64,000 nucleotides of DNA from Metridium senile (Eukaryota; Cnidaria; Anthozoa; Actiniaria; Metridiidae), in NCBI GenBank assembly GCA_949775045.1, contig OX459104.1, forward strand, positions 7,667,427 through 7,731,426. Direction: 5' to 3'. Each line of letters opens with the position of its first letter. The first letter of the stretch is position 1. The notes under the pieces are model-generated. The model was not told the origin of the DNA, did no database searches, and saw only the letters and a program-made list of their open reading frames with translations. This document shows, piece after piece, positions 33,630 to 44,754 of this stretch. The position numbers and the translations under genes were made by a program.

Positions 33630-34090
33630 TTCAATAATACAACTATATTTAGGGTTTCTACTGAGACTAATCTCTTGTAAATTATAGTTTTACGCATGTA
33701 ATTTTTCATATATTAGCTAGTGAAGACGATTTATATCAATTTATATAATTGTATATCAACAATACAACTGCATATATACGGTGATGGTTTGTATTGTGAG
33801 TTATCTCTCGTAAATTATAGTTTTTGCGCATGCAATGTATATATATTAATGAAGACGATTTATATCAATAATGGTCAGTTATAAAGTCAAATAGAGGACT
33901 TTGATAATTCCCCCAGACGCCGACATGAAACTACATCGTCACTACCAGACGGACTGCATGATAATATCAATAATACAACCACATTCAATGTGATGGTTTA
34001 TATTGTGTATAACCTCTCGTAAATTATAGTTTTGCCCAAGTATTAATGAAGACGATTTATATCAATTTATATCGTTGTATTTCAACTTAT
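33630..34090. repeat. ~120-bp AT-rich tandem repeats, copy 2 set
   Basis: Counterpart of 30,412-30,880 with the same internal interruption near 33,890-33,965. Indels in the shared interruption break any peptide frame. Confidence 0.65.
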
Positions 34091-34641
34091 TATAATTTCT
34101 TTATGTCTTGTATTAAATGATCAACGTTTTACTTTGAATACTGTTGTAGAAATAGGTGTATATATATTGCATGTATTATATTCTAGTATAGTTGTTGTAC
34201 AAATAAAGTGACGCTGAGTTATAAAAGACTGCCAAATTGATGACTGCAAACTTTCAATCAATACTTTTTGCGCGGAAGAGGTGGGGGGAGGTTAGCTATG
34301 TTTTGCAGCTATTTCAAAAAAATGTTGAATTTAATACTGAATAGTGCATTCAAAAACTAAAGTGCACTCATTAATTTGTAATAAATAACATATCAATATA
34401 CAGCAATATTTACTCACCAAATAACTAAATATTATTTATTACTCGCTTTGTGCCAGCAAGTTGAAGTTTCGGTGCTGATTATTGGTCGTCGTCGTCGTAG
34501 TAGTTCACCACAAAAAGGCATACGTCATCCACGCGGTCGTTGTCAAGGCAACGGCCGACATGCTCGAATTTATGCGAAAGAAGGCTGGCTTGGTGCTGAG
34601 GAAGGATTGAAGAGATTGTTTTGTCGTTGAAATACTTAAAG

Positions 34642-36032
34642 ATGGCTACAAAAGTAAGTCTTAAGCTCGAATTATATACAATCCCACACGCTGTTTGCGA
34701 TAGGCCCACACTAAAAGATGGTTTCGAGCGTATATTTTGGCCAGCGCCGTTTCAAAGCAATATATACGAATGAATACTATGAAAAACTATGAAAATACTA
34801 TGAAATATCAAAGCACTGACCTACTGACTCATACTGAACAGACAAACGATATGACAAATACAAAAAACAATGATTTAACTGGATGGAAGTGATCAAGAGA
34901 TGAAGAATTCAATGATAAGTTTCGTACGATGAGCTCACACTGACAGTGCGAAGCCACTATCCGCCATTTATAATATAGCTTAGATAGTACGTAAGCTCTG
35001 ATTGGTTGATTCACTCAAAAAAGCTATGCTCTATTTCACCGGTAGAGACATGGTTTTTGATTGACAGCTCACATTTTTAATAAGAGTTTTTCTGTTGTAC
35101 GCTACTACATCATGGTTTTGAAAATACGCCGCCTTTAGACAAACTGTAAAGCTGGAAGTCAAAAGTTGAATTTGATGAAAACAAACAAAAACATAAGGAA
35201 AACAGCGCTTCAAAGTGGCAATAATTTTTACTTCATTTTATCCTTGACATATGAAGATAATTTCATAGTGAATAAGTGAGATTTTTTTGCAATTGAACTC
35301 ATTTAATCTTGAGCAAATAACTTTCATGTTCGTTGAATTTATCGACGGCAAAAATATTATATTTTGTTTTATAAAAACAAACAAACACACAATCAATTAC
35401 AGAATTATAAATGTGCTTTCAAGTTTTTATTCTTATAAATAAACCATGTTTGAAAACAAGCAATGTGAACAAAAAGGCAGATTTATAATTATCTTTCAAT
35501 TGTCTCGTCAAAATGAAAACAAAAACTGATAAACCTTAAACCTGCAAACGTTTGATTAAAAGTAAATAAATACATACTTTCAGCAGCCTCAGTAATCTTG
35601 TAGATGTGGTCTTTGTTCTTTTTAACTTCAAAAAGTTGTACACAGCAAGCTTGTCTTGTTCAAACTTTTTTTCTCAGTGTGATAAATTGCTGTCAGTCGG
35701 CACGACTTTATTGCTGTATATATGTCAGTCTCATGCAAGAGTTCAACTAAAGTGTTTGTTTTAGCCACAGAAGTCAACCAAAGCTATGTTTTAACGGTTT
35801 TTGAAATGAAATTCCTTCTTTTTAGCTAGCAAAAAGACCCGTGAAGAAAGTGAACAGCACCTTGGTCCCTTTTTGGTCAAGATTGCTCAATAGTACACTG
35901 ATTATGATTGGTTCATCGGGCACTGGTGTTAGTTTTGAGAATTACTATTTTAATCAGCAAATAAAACTACGTTTTTTTCGGAAAAAACCTGCATTGCTAT
36001 ATTATAAAAGCAATAGAAGCCAGTTCCTATGA
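34642..36032 (+). CDS. Candidate small spliced gene (two putative exons)
   Basis: Unrecognised. A good ATG context (AAAGATGG) at 34642 encodes Met-Ala-Thr-Lys and is followed immediately by GTAAGT at 34654. A pyrimidine-rich acceptor TTCTTTTTAG at about 35,825 resumes in the same phase with LAKRPVKKVNSTLVPFWSRLL, after which the frame stays open to 36,032. The first ~25 residues look like a short basic, mitochondrial- or membrane-type N-terminus; a resemblance to ATP synthase subunit g was considered but is too weak to use. The real second exon may end at a donor before 36,009, where a foldback element begins. Further exons were not found. Upstream, 34,430-34,640 has a GC-richer, CpG-containing 5'-UTR look. 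Confidence 0.3.
34655..35820. other. Presumed intron or intergenic DNA
   Basis: AT-rich, no supported coding frame. Near 35,025-35,050 is GCTCTATTTCACCGGTAGAG, which recurs inverted at about 36,030-36,053 and again at about 36,160, linking it to the foldback family at 36,009-36,200. Confidence 0.4.
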
Positions 36033-36200
36033 CTCTACCAGTGAAATAGAGCACTTGGGATGTTGTTAGAAACACTCGAAAAAGTTATAAAATCACTCTC
36101 TCGCTTTCAGCTCGTGATTTTATAACTTTTCTCGTGTTTCTCCCAACATCCCGCGTGCTCTATTTCACCGTTAGAGTCATAGGAACTGGCTTCTATTGCT
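36009..36200. mobile_element. Foldback MITE, ~192 bp, with ~80-bp arms
   Basis: The left arm AGCAATAGAAGCCAGTTCCT..GTGAAATAGAGCAC..AAAGTTATAAAATCA is mirrored by GATTTTATAACTTTTC..GTGCTCTATTTCAC..AGGAACTGGCTTCTATTGCT. Only ~20 bp separate the arms, so the single strand would fold into a long hairpin. A half copy is seen at 3590-3705. Confidence 0.8.
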
Positions 36201-36264
36201 TAAATTGAAAATACAGCTGTCATCTGACCACATGGATATACAATGCACAAAATAGGAACGACGA

Positions 36265-36855
36265 TACAGTCTATTATACAGTCTATTATAGTCTATTATA
36301 CTTCGGTATCGGTTAGTACGTTCGTACGTACATAGTCATACCATAGTCTATTATACTTGTATCGGTTAGTACGTTCGTACGTACATATTCATACCATAGT
36401 CTATTACATTTAAATTGCGTAGTACGTTCGTACTACGTACATATTCATACCATAGTCTATTACATTTAAATTGCGTAGTACGTTCGTACTACGTATATAT
36501 TCATACCATAGTCTATTACATTTAAATTGCGTAGTACGTTCGTACTACGTATATATTCATACCATAGTCTATTACATTTAAATTGCGTAGTACGTTCGTA
36601 CTACGTACATATTCATACCATAGTCTATTACATTTAAATTGCGTAGTACGTTCGTACTACGTATATATTCATACCATAGTCTATTACATTTAAATTGCGT
36701 AGTACGTTCGTACTACGTATATATTCATACCATAGTCTATTATACTGGTAACGATTAGTACGTTCGTATTACGTATATATTCCTACCACAATCCATGAAA
36801 CTAGTATGTTAGTACGTTCGTACGTACGTATACTCATACTATAGTCTCTATAGTT
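36265..36855. repeat. 56-bp minisatellite with an internal palindrome, ~9 units
   Basis: The phrase TTAAATTGCGTAGTACG recurs at exact 56-bp spacing in the central units (36415, 36471, 36527 and so on). Every unit carries the near-perfect palindrome TAGTACGTTCGTACTA followed by CATACCATAGTCTATTA. Edge units are shorter or diverged. Confidence 0.9.
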
Positions 36856-37460
36856 TCGTACACCAGTATACATTACTAAGCGTGCAACTCGACAACTATT
36901 GGGAATACCATGCATAGTAGGTAACTGTGTGTTCATGATCCAGCAGGGAAGAGGTACCAATCCCGATACGGATAGTACTATCCGTACTAAGCAGAAAAAA
37001 GAAAAAGCGCGTTCCTAAAACAAGCAGCATATGCACATGGACGTCGATTTTCTATTAAGATTTGGGCTGCTTGTGGTAAACTTATTACGTATTTTTATTG
37101 TATTTATTATGTACAAATGGACTGAATCAATTTTGTCTGTATATATTATTACTATTATTCTCTGCTTAATTACGTGTGTTTTGTAAGCTTTACAAATAGT
37201 CAGATATGGTCGCAAAGTATATCATAAAAGATGAAAATTATCCTATTATAGTATATGTAAAACATGAATCTGTAGTGTCAATAAAAATGTAAGAATAAGA
37301 TCTCCTATTCAAAGTTTATTTATTTTAATTCTAGACAAGTAGTGTGTAATTGTCATAAAACTCGATGCCGTTCTTGTGAACCCAGCCGAACTAAAGGAGG
37401 AAAGTTGAGAAAATGTGTCTATCAAAAGGATTTGTGAAAACACACCAAAATCTTCTTTGA

Positions 37461-37655
37461 TACATCGGGTCAATTTCAAAAACGTTGTCTTATAGAAATA
37501 GAATGTTTGTACTTTAGTGGAAAAGGAATGCATTAAAAAGACAAAAGAATCGTTCAGCTTTAGTGATTTTCTTTTGTGTTTTTAATGTAATTCTTTTCCA
37601 CTAAATTACCAATGTTCTATTTGTATATGACAAAGTTTTTGAAATTAGGTGTATG
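37461..37655. mobile_element. Hairpin MITE, family H, copy 1
   Basis: Arms containing TTTAGTGGAAAAGGAATG and ATTCTTTTCCACTAA face each other around AAAGAATCGTTCAGC. The outer arms end near TCAATTTCAAAAACGTTGTC and its mirrored partner GACAAAGTTTTTGAAATTAG. Two relatives lie at 38,015-38,884 and 48,278-48,441. Confidence 0.7.
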
Positions 37656-38014
37656 TGATATTTTATATATACAAATTGAGAGCCATGAGAGGGATGTCTG
37701 TGCTACCTGTGCTCTTCGACAACGTTTCGTCAAACATGACAAATAACTATATGACCAGCGAGTTAATGCACTATGGGCATCTAGTTTTACTTGAAACAAT
37801 ATTAAATGTCCCAGAAGGCATTATGGTCTTGCAATATACTATTAAGTATTCAACAATTTTTGAAATTGCTGTATATGTTCTATTGTTTGTTTACTTTTTT
37901 CAGGAGTTTAGCAATTCAATGCAATGAGGCATTTATACAAATTATAAAACACAGAAAAATAATATATATATTTTCCAAGTAATATTTATATTTCTAAACT
38001 CATATTTTTTGTAT
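37656..38014. other. Spacer between two family-H hairpins, no gene called
   Basis: A short open frame at 37,649-37,927 starts inside the flanking hairpin and contains a hydrophobic C-terminal segment. It has no supporting context and is treated as chance. Confidence 0.4.
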
Positions 38015-38884
38015 ATACACCTACTTGCAGTAAGGTTGTCATACAAAAATATACATTTGTTATAAAGAAAAGAGAACATTTGTGATTTAGTACGATAGGA
38101 ATTGATTAAAAGACAAAAGGAGATCACTCAAGCTCAACTCTCTCTTTTGTCTTTTAAGGACATTCCGTAGTTTTGCATTGCGCACGCTCTACTGCGCACA
38201 ATTTTGACCAGCGAGAGCGCGCGCTACAGCTCGCGCACCTTGCGCGCGCTATGTCGGTATTACTAAAATATCACAATTCGTACATTCAAAGAGCCATAGC
38301 GCCAAAACGAATACGGTGACCTATCTTTTTTATGGTGTTAAACTAATGGTATCCAGGTTTGATAACACATATCCGAGTTTGAATAAAAATTTGTCCAGAT
38401 TTCGAGATATTTCAGAATTGTGGTAATATTCTGTCATCCAGGTGTTCGCGATCAATACGCTCGTGTATTGCATTATCGCTATTTTCTTTTAACAGGTCCA
38501 CTTTACTATCCAAGTATTGTGTGTGAATGAAGACTTGGGATGCTAAGATGTAATTAAACCTAATATTTCAATACTAATATCAAAAAAGAGTGCCATTAAT
38601 CGCCTTTTCTTCTCATTTTATAAATCGAAATATTACTCTCGCGCGCCGTCAAAATGAGTAACTTTGACGTGATCTAGTGCCAAAAACAACACGGTGACCC
38701 CCCTTTTTATTTCATTTTTGAAATGCCCATGTCTTTCAATAAAAAGTTGTCAAAATGTCAAATGTCAAACTCTATTACTACGGAATGTCCTTAATTAATT
38801 CCTTTCGCACTAAATCACAAATGTTCTATTTTCTTTGTGACAAATGCTCTATTTTGTATGATAACTTTACTGCATATAAGTTTA
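38015..38884. mobile_element. Hairpin MITE, family H, copy 2, split by a TTAA-flanked element
   Basis: The left arm (ACCTACTTGCAGTAAGGTTG through GATTTAGTACGATAGGAATT) is at 38,015-38,157. The right arm (AATTCCTTTCGCACTAAATC through GTATGATAACTTTACTGC) is at 38,791-38,884. The hairpin was opened by the insertion at 38,158-38,790. Confidence 0.7.
38154..38794. mobile_element. 633-bp TTAA-flanked non-autonomous element
   Basis: Inverted ends GGACATTCCGTAGT and ACTACGGAATGTCC with TTAA on each side (38,154-38,157 and 38,791-38,794). TTAA target duplications are typical of piggyBac and also of Kolobok elements. The interior, with GCGCGC-rich patches, has no transposase frame. Confidence 0.8.
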
Positions 38885-40173
38885 ACTTTTGCTATTCAAA
38901 ATTAAATGAACGGAAGTTTAAACTTCAAGTAATAATATATATACAAACAACAAAACATGAATTATTTTTTTCCCTTGTTTTATTTTGAGCCAAGTCAGTT
39001 AATTTTTTAACCCCGTTGAAGATTTTCTTCGTATAGAGTACTCAATTCAATAAAAATATAAAAAAGTTATTTTGGACCATATTTTGTCCGAAATACTATT
39101 TACAAATTGAGGTTTTTACAATTTTGTATTTATTTTATTTACTTATATATTTTGGTTAACATCTAAAATACATACAAAGTTAAATTATCATGTTAATTGC
39201 TAGATTGAATGAAAAATTAATGACTTCACAATGAATAACTGAAGAACTCATTTACATCTTTGCAACTCCAAAAGTTCTTCCTCCAAACATCAAAAAGCGA
39301 ACTTAATGCTTGTCAGACCTTTCAAGAGCTACCTTACCTACCCTACCTACCAAAACTCCAAATACGCAACCTGGTCCAGCTTTTTACGCTAATTTGTTAC
39401 TGAAAAGGTTTACTTAATTCAAAGTTATTATTAATATTCGGATTTCGATAAACCTAGTATAATGTGAACGTAATTTACTTGGGATGAAATGGTTTGTAGA
39501 AGGTCAAGCTAAATTGATGAGATAATTTCATATACACCGTTAATTGGAGAAAGCGTTACAGCAAGCAAGGTGTCGATCTTACATCAAGAGAATAAAGTCT
39601 TCAACTATCATTATCTTCAAGTCGAACATTCTGAGAAAAATTAAGTCTAAATGTGGCAGAAACGATAGTCCGAAACGTTTGTAAGTAACTTTTAATTTCT
39701 ATCGTGTAAAAGTGACCATTGTTTCCGTATATTTTACGGCATATTTTGTTTTTTCACGAAATCGTACCTCATCGTGTACTGATCTTGTAACTTGAGTTAG
39801 AAAGTCAACGTTTAATTGAAGTCTTGAAAAATTTCAAGTAAAAATGGAAGGTTAGTAATTAATATAAACAATTCAAGCTATAACTATCGGCTATAATTAT
39901 GAACAGATTATTGTAGAATTGAATTTGGAGTTTATCAACAAATAAACATTGCAAGCAACATTTTACTAGATGGAGAATTGAAGCTGGAACTTTGTCTGAA
40001 TCAATTCGCTTCATTTGGTGAATTAACTTGGGATCTAAATAATTTATTCAAAGACTTCAGAATCTCTACAAGACAGAACGGACCACCCTACAAAAAGTAA
40101 ATTCAATCTCTCTGGATATTTTTTACGGGTCAATATCTGTTTTTATCAATTATCATTATAATAAATCCAAAAA
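38885..40173. other. Intergenic DNA or 5' region of the 205-codon gene
   Basis: No supported coding frame. AT-rich, with no clear repeats. An isolated ATGGAAG followed by GTTAGT near 39,843 could be a tiny first exon, but nothing else supports it. Confidence 0.35.
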
Positions 40174-40791
40174 ATGTGCTGTTTATCGTCCATCAAAAAC
40201 TGGGAAGTCACCGCTAAAGCTGGCCAAATGGACAAATATTACTTCATTCGAATACAAAAGCATTTTGGTTGTTCTTCTCCGTTTGACCTTTACGTTAACA
40301 ACCAACCTATTTCAAAACAACTACCTCTGAAAAATTACTCGCCGTTTTATCGACTTCGAGGACAATTCGGCTGGGAACAAGATAACAACAATTTTCTTCT
40401 TGTTCGAGATTCATTACTCTTTGCGGCCTTTTCGCAGAAATACAGATTATTTGTCAACAAGTTTGATACTGAGAGTGGCCTTGAGTTCTCCGAGTTTTGG
40501 AAACATAGAGGCTGGCAGCATTTATTTGTAGGAGTTGGTTTGATAACTTTATGTGTTGGTTTAAGCCTTATTGTTAGCCATGTTGGACAAAGTTCGTTTC
40601 TCCTCTGGATGGATATAGTACTAGCAGTCTTGGCTGTCGTTTTCATGTTGTTTGGAGTGTTTTTAATCATGTACAAACACAACAGATCTGGGGATATTTA
40701 CATTGTTGGAAACTCCGAAATAAACGAAGGATTTGAACACGAAGTGGGAAATCACAATATTGCGGAAGCAACTGCTACTAGCAACTGTTGA
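40174..40791 (+). CDS. Uncharacterised membrane protein with two C-terminal TM segments (205 codons)
   Basis: Not recognised. The frame is open from an ATG at 40,174 to TGA at 40,791. Residues 1-112 form a hydrophilic, aromatic-rich N-terminal domain, with YYFIRIQKHFG and a GQFGWEQDNNNFLLVRD segment. Two strongly hydrophobic stretches follow at about residues 115-137 and 143-167, separated by a short Ser/Gln turn, then a ~38-residue polar tail (YKHNRSGDIYIVGN). Both ends would lie on the same side of the membrane; cytosolic is likely, since no signal peptide is seen. Codon use and the balanced domain layout make a real gene plausible. It could be the last exon of a longer gene or a retrocopy, because no introns are visible. 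Confidence 0.6.
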   Translation: MCCLSSIKNWEVTAKAGQMDKYYFIRIQKHFGCSSPFDLYVNNQPISKQLPLKNYSPFYRLRGQFGWEQDNNNFLLVRDSLLFAAFSQKYRLFVNKFDTESGLEFSEFWKHRGWQHLFVGVGLITLCVGLSLIVSHVGQSSFLLWMDIVLAVLAVVFMLFGVFLIMYKHNRSGDIYIVGNSEINEGFEHEVGNHNIAEATATSNC

Positions 40792-40837
40792 TGTCTACAG
40801 AAAGTCGCAAAGTGGGCCTTTTATCACTGTAAATCTA

Positions 40838-41190
40838 GGTTTGTTTCCCGGCCTGGCCGAGCGACAAGTAAATAGCGTTTGTTTGATGTGTTGTTCTCTT
40901 TCGTGCCACAAGGGTTTTTTAAATGTAACTACACGCTCTAGGAGCGTGAAGTCGGGCTAGTCATAAAATCAACACAGGAGGCTAAACAATTCTACTTTGG
41001 GCTTTCTGTGTTCGTTCCCAAAGCGTCATGGGGGATATACGCGACATGACAGATATTAGATAGATAGATTGACTAAAAGGTTACCCTAGAGTCGGGCCTT
41101 CTAGCCCGACTAATAAGATGAAAAACAACATGTGAGCAGATTATGTTGTAAATATAGTGGTAGTGAGTGTGAGTGAACCTCACGGAAGAG
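40838..41190 (+). mobile_element. SINE-like fragment related to 43,470-43,720
   Basis: Contains an A-box-like CTGGCCGAGCG. The phrase TTTGATGTGTTGTTCTC..GCCACAAGGGTTTTT is shared with the element at 43,470, and the phrase GTAGTGAGTGTGAGTGA lies near 41,160. Between them (about 40,930-41,130) is a segment with mirrored GTCGGGCTAG / CTAGCCCGAC phrases, perhaps another small insertion. Confidence 0.45.
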
Positions 41191-43065
41191 CCCCGACGGA
41201 AAGTCATGGTTGTAAAATATGTACAATATTAAAAAAAACAGTCATTTGAAAACCGAAATGAGTTATTGGACAGTATACTGTTTTACATGAAGAAGCTAGA
41301 AAATGTCGTTTGTGATCTAAATGGCGCTTTCCATTCAACAACAAATTAACGGTTTGACTTTCATAAACTCCAATAATAATATGGTATTAAGTGGCACTCT
41401 CTCTAAGAACGGTCCGGTGACTTCATCTTTGGAAAATAGTTTTCCTTTATTTTTTGTGTGTTGAAAGGCATTTGGGTATAAGTCTCCAATGTGGATTTTT
41501 TTTTTGAAAAAAAATGTTTTTGGCTTCGCTACACGACCAAACACATTTTGCCCGTGTCGTCGCTAATTTGAGTCGATTTCGAACTTGAATTTGTGCACTT
41601 TTTAGAGTAGCACTGTGTCAAAACAACAAAGTTTTTCAAAATTTCGAACAAACTTCCAAGATAACATATATTTCGAGTACTCTCTGGCATAAAATCAGAG
41701 CATTTCACTAAAATGTGAATAAATACCATCAATATATATGGACCATGGTTTTAAGCTATTTCTTGAGAACCAAAAATGAACGAAATTCGATAAATAAAAT
41801 CTCAAAAGTGGGACCTAAAAACAAACTTAAAACTACTTGAATGTCTTGAGTTATACTTATTTTCACAATATATAAAATAATACTTGCGGGTATCTTTCGA
41901 CAATTAATGCAAGTAAAGATTTCCCGAAGCAACCGATCAATGATTTTTGCATAATTTACACTAATTAACGCCTAACTTCACAAACGCTAAAATCAACACA
42001 AAAATCATCTAAATATATATATATTTTAATAAAATAGGCTAACGTTAACTGGGAAATACATATCCTAGAGACACTATTAAAATTGTCCTGCATTTTGTCG
42101 AATAGCATGTGCAGTTTATTTGTTTTAGATTATTGAAGCGTATTCAATCAAACTGATAGACAAAGTGACTGTCACGCAACTTGTATACTTTCAAAACATT
42201 AATTTTTCCTTTTATTGATATTATTCCTTTTAATGACAAATAAATATATTGTTTTTCCAGAATTTAATTTGATAAATTAAAGAGCATGTCTTTTGGCTTA
42301 TAATTAGAATAAATTTGTATAATTTTTTTTATACTATATTTGTAAATGGCTAACGTGACATACTTGACATCAAGATTACAATTGATTTTTGTTGAACTTT
42401 ATTTTTTCTAACAAACGCGTTAAGATATAATTACTTTATTTGTAGTTATCTTGAAATAGCTATATGTAGTTTTTGCTTAAATCACGACATGTTTTAGATG
42501 ATATATATATTTTTAATTGTATGATTAAATATGCGGGACAAAATTCTCACGGTGTGTTTTTGTCGCGGCGCGGTGCTTTGATTGATTTTAACAGGTACAC
42601 TCATTAAACATTCCATACCTTAAAATGTCAGAAGTGCTTCTAAGCCTCGTCTTGTCAAAGCTTTTCAGATCATTTTCTTAGTTTGTTACAGTACGGTTAA
42701 GTTAGTGTACTGTCATGTAGAGGTTTTACCTTTTTGCAGAGTATTGCTGTTAGGAATGTAAACGAACAAGGCAACGCTAGGTTGCTATGGGTTTTTTTCT
42801 TCTGGACTGTTTTCCGAGCGTGCTGAGATATTTAGGTAAAACGATCTTGGGTATTGCTAGGAGAGAGAGCAATTTCAAATGAAACGCGTTTTTATTTTGG
42901 ATCAGATATTTTTAGGATTTTTCACAGTCATTATATAAATTATCTCTCGAAAATGATAAATCGGATAGTTTTTGATATCCATTATCACGCACATATCGAA
43001 GAAGGATTATTGTATTATTGTGCCTCGTATTTTCGAGTCTTCCATTGAAACAAACTACTTCGATT

Positions 43066-43280
43066 AGGGGTGGACCATTTAACTTTTGAGGGGGGGGGGG
43101 GGGGTGGATGATTTTGAAAAAAAAAATCCTGCAAGCCAAAATTTCCACTGAATGCCACTGAAATCTTTGCTTTTCTATAAAATAAATTGCGTGCACATGC
43201 CAGCGGGCTAAAAAAAATATTTCCTGCACGGACAAAATCATCCCCCCCCCCCCCCCTCAAAAGTCAAATGGTCCACCCCT
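43066..43280. mobile_element. MITE of the AGGGGTGGACCATT family, 215 bp
   Basis: The left end AGGGGTGGACCATTTAACTT is followed by a poly-G run and mirrored by a poly-C run and AAGTCAAATGGTCCACCCCT. A larger relative lies at 59,618-60,384. No clear target duplication is visible. Confidence 0.75.
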
Positions 43281-43469
43281 TACTTGATATGTTACGTGAA
43301 GTTAAAGCGCAATTTTCAATATTTCGCAACAAACTGGTCTAACGCGAAGCTTTTTATAATAAAATTGAAAATTACGCACATTCCTAATCATGTCAGTAAA
43401 ATTAAAGATAAATTAACGTTACTTCAATTGCAGCCAGGAGGTAATGTGTAAGACACATGCTTCTATGGG

Positions 43470-43984
43470 TGGCATGGGTGGCCTAGCGGTGGGAGCGCTG
43501 GCCTTTCTAGTCCCGGCTCGGGCATGGATCATATGTGAGTTGAGGTTGTTTGATGTGTTCTTCTCTCCTATGCCACAAGGGTTTTTCTCCGGGTTATCCG
43601 GTTTTCCTCCCTCCGCAAAAATAATTAACATAGTAGGTAGTGAGTGTGTGTCTGAGTAAGGCACACGTGTCCAGCTAGAACGATTGAGACGTTAAAAAAG
43701 TGTTTTATTTCATTTCATTTCATTTCAATTTATTTTTATTTTATTTTATTTTATTTTATTTTATTTTATTTTATTTTATTTTATTTTATTTTATTTTATT
43801 TTATTTTATTTTATTTTATTTTATTTTATTTTATTTTATTTTATTTTATTTTATTTTATTTTATTTTATTTTATTTTATTTTATTTTATTTTATTTTATT
43901 TTATTTTATTTTATTTTATTTTATTTTATTTTATTTTATTTTATTTTATTTTATTTTATTTTATTTTATTTTATTTTATTTTAT
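43470..43984 (+). mobile_element. tRNA-type SINE with an (ATTTT)n tail
   Basis: An A-box-like TGGCCTAGCGGTGGGAG starts the element. The body has GCCACAAGGGTTTTTCTCCG and TCCGGTTTTCCTCCC, a phrase type common in invertebrate SINEs, and ends GAGACGTTAAAAAAG before the tail. From 43,729 to 43,984 the tail is about 50 pentamers of ATTTT. The B box is poor. Confidence 0.55.
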
Positions 43985-44086
43985 AACTGACGTAAGTAGG
44001 GCCAAATGTTGTCGTTACGTCCTGGGGATGGTGAATGAATACAATACCAAAGCCGGATTCACTCTACATTTCCCCGGGTGTTAGCA

Positions 44087-44754
44087 CCGGGTCGCATTAT
44101 ACCAAATTTTGGTCGATTTTTGTTTACACAAGTGTTCAAATCTGTCATCACAACCCTTTCCCTAGTGCGACCTCACTTTTACTAGTTTGGCAAAAATTTA
44201 GAAATCGGCCAAAACTTCAAAGACGCCGTAGTGCTGCCTCGAGCCAGCCGATTTTTTGAAATTTTGCTTAAACAAAAGAAATCACAGCGGGAACTGTCAA
44301 CGCTTGTCAATATGGCTGTTCGAACAAAAACAGACAACTTTCGAAAAAAAAAATAATGTACTTTTAACTTGCTTGACGTAAGGAAAAACAGTCCTACGGA
44401 GACTCGGAGAAGCATATGTTAAATTTGTGACTGTAGTCAACCAGTTACGGCTTCATCAGTGATTGAGAGTTGATTGTTTTCGCTTCAAATATCATATCGG
44501 GACAGCCAAATCAATTCGTTGGACATTGCAGAGTCAAAGTATTCAAAAGAACTACAAATAAGCTATCTTTTAGAACACTTTGATTCAGTGTTTGCAATGA
44601 TATCCACGCTAACGCTGACATACAAATATCGGCATAGATCTGCAATGCGACCGTGCTCAAAACTTCAAATAATTGTATTTCCTGTGTCGGGATTAAAACT
44701 TTGGAGGACATTTTGTCGAGTAATTTTTTAGATTTGGCCATAGTGCGACCCCGG
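44087..44754. mobile_element. Possible 668-bp inverted-repeat element
   Basis: The left end CCGGGTCGCATTATACCAAA is mirrored imperfectly by TTTGGCCATAGTGCGACCCC at 44,735-44,754. The interior is non-coding and no target duplication was found. Confidence 0.45.

Larger units (their letters stand above)
31800..34300. repeat. Segmental duplication of the giant gene's 3' flank, copy 2
   Basis: Second copy of the 28,840-31,050 segment. It differs by a 675-bp element at 32,534-33,208 and several indels. No reading frame is preserved between the copies, including the phrase at 30,665 and 33,890 that looks like a short peptide. Confidence 0.8.

Noticed and set aside
37649..37927. 92-codon frame with a hydrophobic tail
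   Set aside because: Begins inside a hairpin MITE arm, with no splice or promoter context.
43700..43990. Phe-Ile-Leu-Tyr repeat frame
   Set aside because: Translation of the (ATTTT)n SINE tail.
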